Below are positions 57,363-64,000 of a stretch of 64,000 nt of DNA, in pieces (the first letter of the stretch is position 1; each line of letters starts with the position of its first letter). Where the stretch lies: NCBI GenBank assembly GCA_010094025.1, contig ML991806.1, forward strand, positions 244,739 to 308,738, read 5' to 3'. The stretch comes from Viridothelium virens (taxonomy: Eukaryota > Ascomycota > Dothideomycetes > Trypetheliales > Trypetheliaceae). A model generated the notes under the pieces. It made no database searches and was not told the origin of the DNA. It saw only the letters and a list, made by a program, of their open reading frames with translations. A program made the position numbers and the translations under genes.

Positions 57363-59019
57363 ATGCCGACTCTCGGTTTCCTGAAGAAGAAGCGGACGAA
57401 GGACTCGACCGGTTCTGCCAAGGACCTGGAATCGCCTACCTCTCCTGCCAAAGAGACCTCTGCCTTCTCCAACTCGCCCATCTTCCCAAAGCTTGACCAG
57501 ACAACCACCGCTTCGACACAGAGGTCAGGCTTGACAGCGACAACGACCACCGACAGTGGAACCAAGCAAGTCACGGAGGAGCCAGAAGAGATAGCCACGA
57601 AGCCATCTACCTCTGATTCCATGAACGCGATACCATATCAACAACAGCCACAACAACAGAATGCTGCAAGTATTAACAATATTATACATCCGGCGCATAA
57701 TGACTCTGGGTATAATTCGTCCAACGGCGCTCAGATAGCAACCCAACAAAAGGATATGGCTGCAAGCGCAGGCTTACCTGGCCTCGCGGCTGTACAATCC
57801 GCCCCGACTCAGATCAGGGAGACAAAGGGCAAGTACACATTGACCGACTTCACCATCCAACGGACGTTAGGTACTGGGAGTTTTGGCAGAGTACATCTTG
57901 TCCAATCAAAGCACAATCAGCGATTCTATGCTGTCAAAGTGCTCAAGAAAGCCCAAGTCGTCAAAATGAAGCAAGTGGAGCACACAAACGATGAGAGGCG
58001 CATGTTGCAGAAAGTCAAGCATCCTTTCTTGATAACGCTGTGGGGTACTTTCCAAGATGCGAAAAACCTATACATGGTGATGGATTTCATTGAGGGAGGA
58101 GAGCTTTTCAGTTTGTTACGGAAATCGCAAGTAAGCTGTCTTTCGTCTTGTCACCTTTCATCTCGCATCAGAAACGTTGGCATGCAACAAAGGCTCATGC
58201 GCCCTTTAGCGGTTTCCAAATCCTGTCGCCAAATTCTATGCTGCAGAGGTTACACTTGCGCTCGACTACCTGCACGGGATGAATATCATCTACCGAGATC
58301 TCAAACCCGAAAATTTGCTTCTAGACAGACACGGTCACCTTAAAATAACCGATTTCGGATTCGCCAAAGAAGTGCCAGACATTACGTGGACTCTTTGTGG
58401 AACCCCAGACTACCTTGCGCCTGAAGTTGTGTCAAGTAAAGGTTACAATAAATCTGTCGATTGGTATGAATAACTTCTCCCTCCCTGATGCCGCGTTGCC
58501 TATATGCAATAGCTGCAAAATACGCAAGGCTCGGTTACTGATTCTCTCGATCCTAGGTGGTCGCTCGGCATCCTTATATTCGAAATGCTTTGCGGCTTCA
58601 CCCCCTTTTGGGATTCAGGCTCACCCATGCGCATCTACGAAAACATTCTCAAAGGTCGCGTCAAATACCCGCCGTACATCCATCCGGACGCCCAAGACTT
58701 ACTCCAGAAATTGATCACTCATGACCTCACTAAACGGCTTGGTAACCTTGTGGGTGGAAGTAAGGATGTGATGCAGCATGCCTGGTTCGCAGAGGTCACG
58801 TGGGAAAGACTTGCGAAGAAGGATATCGATGCGCCGTATGTGCCTCCTGTCAGAGGAGGTCAGGGCGATGCAAGTCAGTTCGACAAGTACCCTGAAGAGA
58901 CAGAGCAATACGGCATGATGGGCGATGACCCGTGAGTTCCACCTGCGACTGAGGCACATATTGAATAGCGCCCAGCTAATCGTGATTATAGCCACGGCAA
59001 ACTTTTCATGGATTTTTGA
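57363..59019 (+). CDS. pkaC1: cAMP-dependent protein kinase catalytic subunit
   Basis: The AGC kinase freed by cAMP binding to the regulatory subunit; controls growth, germination, sporulation and nutrient responses. Four exons (57363-58130, 58210-58463, 58557-58931, 58992-59019) give 474 aa. A 155-residue N-terminal extension is Ser/Thr/Gln-rich ([11 protein letters not shown]). The kinase domain has [22 protein letters not shown], the catalytic Asp286 in [21 protein letters not shown], the activation loop [14 protein letters not shown] and the PKA-type [18 protein letters not shown]. The protein ends HGKLFMDF, the FxxF-type hydrophobic tail of PKA. Introns are 79, 93 and 60 nt, and the last exon encodes only the tail. 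The class I (pkaC1/cpkA) assignment rests on the long N-terminus and ending. Confidence 0.94.
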
Positions 59020-59612
59020 AGCTGGACTTGTAGCTGGCAAGCTTGCGAGCTTTGGACGAACCCTTGGTATGAGTTGCGGTCGGTCCTCATGCATTTGTTA
59101 CGGCCATGATGTGCATGAACGCAGACACGATGACACGGCTCCCTTTGAAGTAACACTGAATCCCTTTTCCCTTTTGGACGGGCTTTATTCTTAAAACTCT
59201 CTTCTACATGATCTCTTCTGCCCTGTATCGGACGGCTAGACCTCATGGTGGTTGGTTAGAAAAGGAAAGGGACGGCAATAAGACCCAGTTCGCATCCTGT
59301 GTCTCGGTTCATCACTTCATGTATGCGTACAAGCAGTTCTACTGACCGACACTTGGATCTTTGACGAGCGAAAAGGGCGTGGCTAGTGCAGCTTGCTCCC
59401 GACTAATACACACAAAAAGTTTTGTCCGACTTCTTCAGACTAAAGCATCTCCGTAATGGTTTTTGAAGCTGTCTTTTTCAACTTCCCCCTTTCCCTCTGT
59501 TCCCCTATTCAAACCACAAGAATTTGCTTCCCACTGCCATCCCTTCACGAATCATCACCCATCTCTACCCCCTCTCTTCCCCTTCCCCAACCCCCTCTCC
59601 ACCCCATCCACC
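59020..59612. other. intergenic between convergent genes
   Basis: 593 bp between the PKA stop and the PRCC-domain stop. It should hold both 3' untranslated regions. The end is C/T-rich. No gene is seen. Confidence 0.5.
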
Positions 59613-60845
59613 TCACCACCCATACTTCGCCCCTCCCTCCCGCTTATTCCTCCTCCCCGTCGCAAAGCTCTCCTCCAGCGCCTCCTTCTGCGTCGCCGCC
59701 ACATTCACCAACTGCTGCAGACTGTGCTTCCCCGGCGCCACGCCCCGCACGGGATTGTGCTGCATCGCTGCGGCATCGGCCGTCTGCCGGTACTCTTCGT
59801 TGTAGCTGTACTCCGCATCCGGCGAGAAGTTCAGGATCTTCGCGTCTGCGGTGGCGGCGGTGGATTTCGCGTTGCGTCCGAGGAGCTGGCGGCGCGCAGA
59901 TGGGGGGAGGCTGCTGGCGAGTGAGGCGAGCGATTGTGCGTGCGCGGTGCTGCTGTCGGATGCGGATGTGGGAGCTTGGGGGGCGGAGTCGGCGTAGGTG
60001 GGATCAGTGGGTGTGGGTGCGGTGTCTTCGGTATCAGGGTGGAGCTTATCCTTGTGTGAGGTGGATTCGTAGGTAGCTGTCGTGGAAGATGCACGTAAGG
60101 CATCGTCGTTGCTCATGGAGAAGAGTGAGACCTTGGCCCTCGCTTTTGGTGCGGGTTGAGGTGGAACATGAGCCGGACTCGTTACCGCCTCGACCGATTC
60201 TGATAGAGCATTTGATATCGCGACGTCTGAATTGACAGGCTTCTTTTGCTTCTTCTGCTTGTTCCGCGCTACGGATAAAGGCTTGAATATTGTTGGCTTC
60301 CCCGCAGGCTTGGATCCACTCAATGGAAGTGATGTCTGGTCAGCAGTTTTGGCAACCGGCCCTTCAGCTCCTACTAGTTCCACCTTCTCTCCAAGTTCGT
60401 TGTAGAACTCAAGATCTTGGGTAGTATCTTCCTCCGTTCCCTTGTCAAACTCTAGCATGGGTTCCCTACTAAAACCAGGTGCAGCTCCGGTCTTGAGATT
60501 GATTCCCCGGCCGAGCCCTTTGCCTACCCCCCCTTTTGAAGATGAGGACACAACTTCAGCGACGGGTGCTGTCCTCTTTGGTGCAGGTAGGAACGAGTTA
60601 AACCCGCTAAACGCTCCGGCACCCGTCCTAGGCTTCTTTGCTGGTGGCGCATCGTTCGCGATGTCGTCTTCTCCACCTTCAGATGTTGCGGGTAAGCTGA
60701 CCTTAATCTTGTGCGGATTGGACCGGTTGACGACTTTTTGAAAGGTAGGCTTTGACGTGGTTGAGGAAGGTTGCCGGGAGCCTGTCGCATTGGGTGTCGG
60801 CTCTGTATCTGAACCCTCCGAGTCAGAGTAGCCTACAAGAGCCAT
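59613..60845 (-). CDS. PRCC-domain nuclear protein
   Basis: An intron-less 410-aa frame. The C-terminal 60 residues (HNPVRGVAPGKHSLQQLVNV and EESFATGRRNKREGGAKYGW) match the C-terminus of the PRCC family, linked in animals to the Mad2B mitotic checkpoint and to spliceosomes. The start MALVGYSDSEGSDTEP, with LVGYSDSE, is also typical. The remainder is low-complexity Pro/Ser/Ala-rich with basic patches (KQKKQKKP, PPAKKPRTG) fitting a nuclear protein. The fungal role is not established. Divergent from AVO1, with 266 bp between the start codons. Confidence 0.86.
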   Translation of the reverse strand: MALVGYSDSEGSDTEPTPNATGSRQPSSTTSKPTFQKVVNRSNPHKIKVSLPATSEGGEDDIANDAPPAKKPRTGAGAFSGFNSFLPAPKRTAPVAEVVSSSSKGGVGKGLGRGINLKTGAAPGFSREPMLEFDKGTEEDTTQDLEFYNELGEKVELVGAEGPVAKTADQTSLPLSGSKPAGKPTIFKPLSVARNKQKKQKKPVNSDVAISNALSESVEAVTSPAHVPPQPAPKARAKVSLFSMSNDDALRASSTTATYESTSHKDKLHPDTEDTAPTPTDPTYADSAPQAPTSASDSSTAHAQSLASLASSLPPSARRQLLGRNAKSTAATADAKILNFSPDAEYSYNEEYRQTADAAAMQHNPVRGVAPGKHSLQQLVNVAATQKEALEESFATGRRNKREGGAKYGW

Positions 60846-61111
60846 TACGCAGAGATGGCACTCGCAATGATCATAAAAACCTTCTGTATGGTGTACCAGG
60901 TATCTTCAGGCAAGAGAGGCGAAGAATTCTTAAGGGTGCGGCGGAGGTTTGGCGTCATGGCCGAGCCCCACGCTTCACCTCCGAAATCATCGCCGCAACC
61001 ACCAAAGCCCCAGATGGTACAAAGTGCTTCATTGAGATGGGCAGACAACGTTCTATACTTTGAATCTCTCATATAAGCCTGCGCACTCATGACATTTGGC
61101 AGTTGTCCGCA
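60846..61111. promoter_or_regulatory. bidirectional promoter of PRCC gene and AVO1
   Basis: 266 bp between two divergent start codons. No TATA box is evident. The shared promoter may co-regulate the two conserved genes. Confidence 0.5.
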
Positions 61112-63769
61112 ATGTCCCTGCTACAAAGCGAAGAGTTAGTCCTGCAATTCCTACCTTTAGTACAACTCTCACACTTTCCGCGCTCTGCTGCCATAAGCTC
61201 GAGTCGCTCTTGACTTGGATTGTCGGCGCTCAAAAATAGGCTTCACGTCATATGCTCACAAGTCTCCAGATTCGCACTCTATCAGCTTCGAACGGCATAT
61301 CTGACCCACATCAAAGATGGCGTCGGCGAGAGGTTGATAAGTGTCAACACCTCAGTCCTTAATGACCCAGCTTTTCGTGACGCAGGATGGGTGCCCAACA
61401 CAGCAGAGATCAAGCGAACCTATTCGCCACCCATTCCTACTGCCATAACTTCCGAATACTTTCAAGCCCCACCGAGATCAGCGGGACTGCCAGGCTCGGG
61501 TTTGGAGGAGGAAGATGATATGGGAGGCATGGTGACCGGCCATGGAGGCAGTCAAGACACAGTCGGTCCATCGCTGAATGCGAGGAAGAAGCGGCGGAAA
61601 GAACAACACGAAGAAGATGATAGTAGTGATCTGAGTGATGATAGTGACGAAGATGGAGACGGGCAACCTAGGCCATCACAGCAAATCAAATTTCAGAAGA
61701 TGCCTCTTCGCTCCCGAGCTGGCTCATCCCCTGTGCAGACTACAAACAGACCTGATGAGCCATCGGTAATGATCACTTCACCCTCTCAAAAACCTGATGC
61801 TCCAGGACTTCGGCGAGGTTCGCTCGGTGCCATGGAACAAATGCGGCGGCGTAGAGCAGACACGGTCACTAGCAGCGAGATGTCCTCTGAAAATGAGCTT
61901 GATCCCTCAGTCTTTAGACGCAAACCAGTTGCCTCCTCGCGAGTCGCAAAAGCAAGTCAGCTTTTGGCGGAGCAGATTGATGAAGATGAAGGGGAAAGGG
62001 TTGATGGGACACTGGAGGCACCAATAGAAGCGGAGGCCGGAGACTCAGACCTTTCTTCCGATCTCGAAGGAAGTCTAGATTCGAATTCGCTCCTCGAAGA
62101 GGCTGGCGACGGTTTAACATCTTCGCCTCTACCAGAGCCCCCGAACATCCCACCTGCAATCACACCACAACAAAGTTCTCCAAGAAAGACAAAACAAGCC
62201 ACAGCCGGGCTACAGGCACTGCCTCCACCAAGACCAATCAGCACAATCCTGCCTTCGAGTGCGTTGACTATGGCCATCAAAGCGAAGAACAAGAAGCCTG
62301 CCAATCCTGTTGATCGTTTCGCCGTCTTATCCGGAAAAGGTGATCCAAACCCCCTATATATCAAAATCTATGCGCCGTTTTCGACCGAGCCAGAAGATCC
62401 CTTTGAAGTTTTACTACGACGAACGTCCACGGAAGGTGCCCCTGTCACAGTAGCTGAAGTCATTGGGTTGAGTATGTGGAGATATGCAGAAGAAAACTTG
62501 AAGCCACCTATCGAAGGGGACAAATTAAATGTGAATCGCTGGGTCTTGCGCATGGTTGACGATGGAGAAGTCGAATACGATTTTGAGCCCCCAGCACGAA
62601 CGAAGCCCATCGTAGATTTCACATCCAACAACAATCGAGGCGCTCGCCCACGGGCTAGAGACAAGCCTTGGGATGAATTCGCCATCGTAGAAGCCATGTC
62701 TTCAGAGTTCAAAGACAACGAACGACTCACTCCAGTGTTCAGTGAAGAGGCTGCCGCGGCGGCCACGGTGGCGGAAGACAACAGTGGGACCATTAGCGCT
62801 CGACCGGAGACACAACGGAAGAAGTCTGAGCCTCCACTACCTCCTGCTACAAGCTTTGGCAAGTCACCCAATCCGATAACTGGACCAGGCTTTGCCCCAT
62901 TTGCACTACGTAAAGACAGTACCAATCTGCTTGATGCCCCGGCTCCGGCAACTTCCAGTGCTACTCCTCGAACAGGTGCCTCAAAGACTATTGCGGTTCA
63001 CTTCGTCGATCCCTTCGCCCACAGTAACGCCAATGCTCACAGTGCCACGATCAACGCTACAACGGACACGTACATTGCAGAGATATTCGACCAAGCATGC
63101 AAAAAATTCAATGTCGACAAAGGACTATACATTCTGCGGGTATCCGGGACCAACACTGTCGCGCCGTCTGACCGCACGGTAGAAGCACTTGGAGCCCACG
63201 CCTCACTAGATCTGTCTCGAAAGCGATTCGTGGGCGAGGCTGACTTTGGTCTGAGCGGGTCACCAGGAAGCTCCTCTCCCAACGCACCACTGCTTCTCAC
63301 GAGTGGCGGGGTGCCAGCCAAAGGAGGCAAACGAAAAGTTAATAGCGCGATTCATCCTCTTGCTCAGAAGTCCGATTCCATGGGTATAATGAATCCCGCT
63401 GCCGCGGTTCAGAGCAATTACAAGCGGTACAACGTCGTTCGAAAACAGCCTATGTCCTTCACGCCGTCTCACCCGCGGGTACTGTTACTCGAGGGCGACT
63501 GTATGCAAATCATGCCCGGGGAGACAGGAGGTGCTGGCGCAGGTGCGGCAGCTGGAAAGATTACTACCGTAGCTTTCAGTAACATTGTAGGATGCAAAGT
63601 AAGCAGGAAGCATCCAAAGACAGTGAGAGTGCTGGTCTATCGAGAACGAGAGACGAAAAGGTACGACTTTGAGGCGAACAGTACCACTGAAGCACAGGAG
63701 ATAGTGACAGAGATGAAGCGGGGCATTGCACCTTACTATTACAACTATGCGGAGGACAACAAATCGTAG
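61112..63769 (+). CDS. AVO1: TORC2 subunit Avo1/Sin1
   Basis: A core TORC2 subunit that presents AGC-kinase substrates to Tor at the plasma membrane. Two exons (61112-61134 and 61270-63769; 135-nt intron) give 840 aa. The 23-nt first exon encodes MSLLQSEE, and the join gives EEFALYQLRTAYLTHIKDGVGERL, the family N-terminus. Then come a long Ser/Asp-rich disordered part, the CRIM substrate-binding domain (about 375-490: YIKIYAPFSTEPEDPFEV, TVAEVIGLSMWRYAEENLKP, VNRWVLRMVDDGEVEYDF), a Ras-binding-like domain (about 590-680, AVHFVDPFAHS to ASLDLSRKRF) and a C-terminal PH domain (KRYNVVRKQPMSFTPSHPRV to VTEMKRGI). Without the first exon the frame would begin without ATG. Confidence 0.95.
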
Positions 63770-64000
63770 GCACCACTACCCAAGGGATAGTGAAATACTC
63801 CCATCAATGACGCCAAAGTGTGTCAGGGGATTTGGAGTGCCGAAGGTCTGCTGGGAAAGCCTTTTGTTTTGTTTCTAGCCCTTGGGTTGGAGAGGTAAAA
63901 CCTGTAGAGGTCTCTCCCGCCTCTCGCCCGCGCCCACCACTCGCCCACCAAAAACCTCGATTTGATCATGCCTTCGCACACTAATAACTCCACGGATTCT
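63770..64000. other. 3' flank of AVO1, window end
   Basis: 231 bp with no recognisable gene; probably the AVO1 3' untranslated region and the start of the next intergenic region. Confidence 0.5.

Noticed and set aside
1-64000. tRNA genes, CRISPR arrays and intact transposons
   Set aside because: No cloverleaf-like element, spaced repeat array, transposase or reverse-transcriptase domain was recognised by eye; a covariance search for tRNAs was not possible.

Overview
The window is nuclear DNA of a filamentous ascomycete (Pezizomycotina). The evidence is gene-dense but non-operonic DNA, genes on both strands, short spliceosomal introns (about 45-190 nt) with GT..AG ends and CTNAC-like branch sites, and fungal proteins such as a velvet regulator, a Nudix ADP-ribose pyrophosphatase, NACHT-ankyrin receptors, and PKA and TORC2 subunits. 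I cannot name the genus. I see no rRNA, tRNA, CRISPR array or intact transposon. I rebuilt exon structures by hand; every multi-exon model given keeps a single open frame across all junctions.

Region 1 (0.7-4.4 kb): the histone-fold corepressor NC2-alpha and the cardiolipin-remodelling acyltransferase tafazzin, then an AT-rich island. Region 2 (5.2-17.4 kb) is the most unusual part. An ankyrin-subtilisin protease (996 aa) is divergent from a 288-aa protein of unknown function, and this is followed by a roughly 2,127-aa NLR-type protein (alpha/beta-hydrolase-like, NACHT, about 25 ankyrin repeats, SPRY). This layout resembles fungal allorecognition or programmed-cell-death loci, where a protease or NLR controls a small effector. 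The NLR lacks the Walker A lysine and has Asp at the hydrolase nucleophile position.

Region 3 (19-28.9 kb): a GST-like protein, a fungal-specific protein with a zinc ribbon and TPR-like tail, ADP-ribose pyrophosphatase, CTP synthase (with one apparently non-GT-AG intron) and a VelC-like velvet regulator. Region 4 (28.9-33.7 kb): almost 5 kb without a recognisable gene. Region 5 (33.7-39.6 kb): a 2-oxoglutarate dioxygenase, a small CAP/PR-1 protein, the exosome subunit Rrp45 divergent from the splicing factor Cwc15, and a Gly-rich repeat stress-type protein. Region 6 (41.7-51.8 kb): a 4-coumarate-CoA-ligase-like enzyme, a large disordered Ser/Arg-rich protein, an orphan reading frame and a GT25-type glycosyltransferase. 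Region 7 (52.4-64 kb): a CLC chloride transporter with CBS domains, the PKA catalytic subunit, a PRCC-domain nuclear protein and the TORC2 subunit Avo1/Sin1.

Most genes are conserved single-copy housekeeping genes. The accessory character is concentrated at 4.7-17.4 kb and in the gene-poor stretches.
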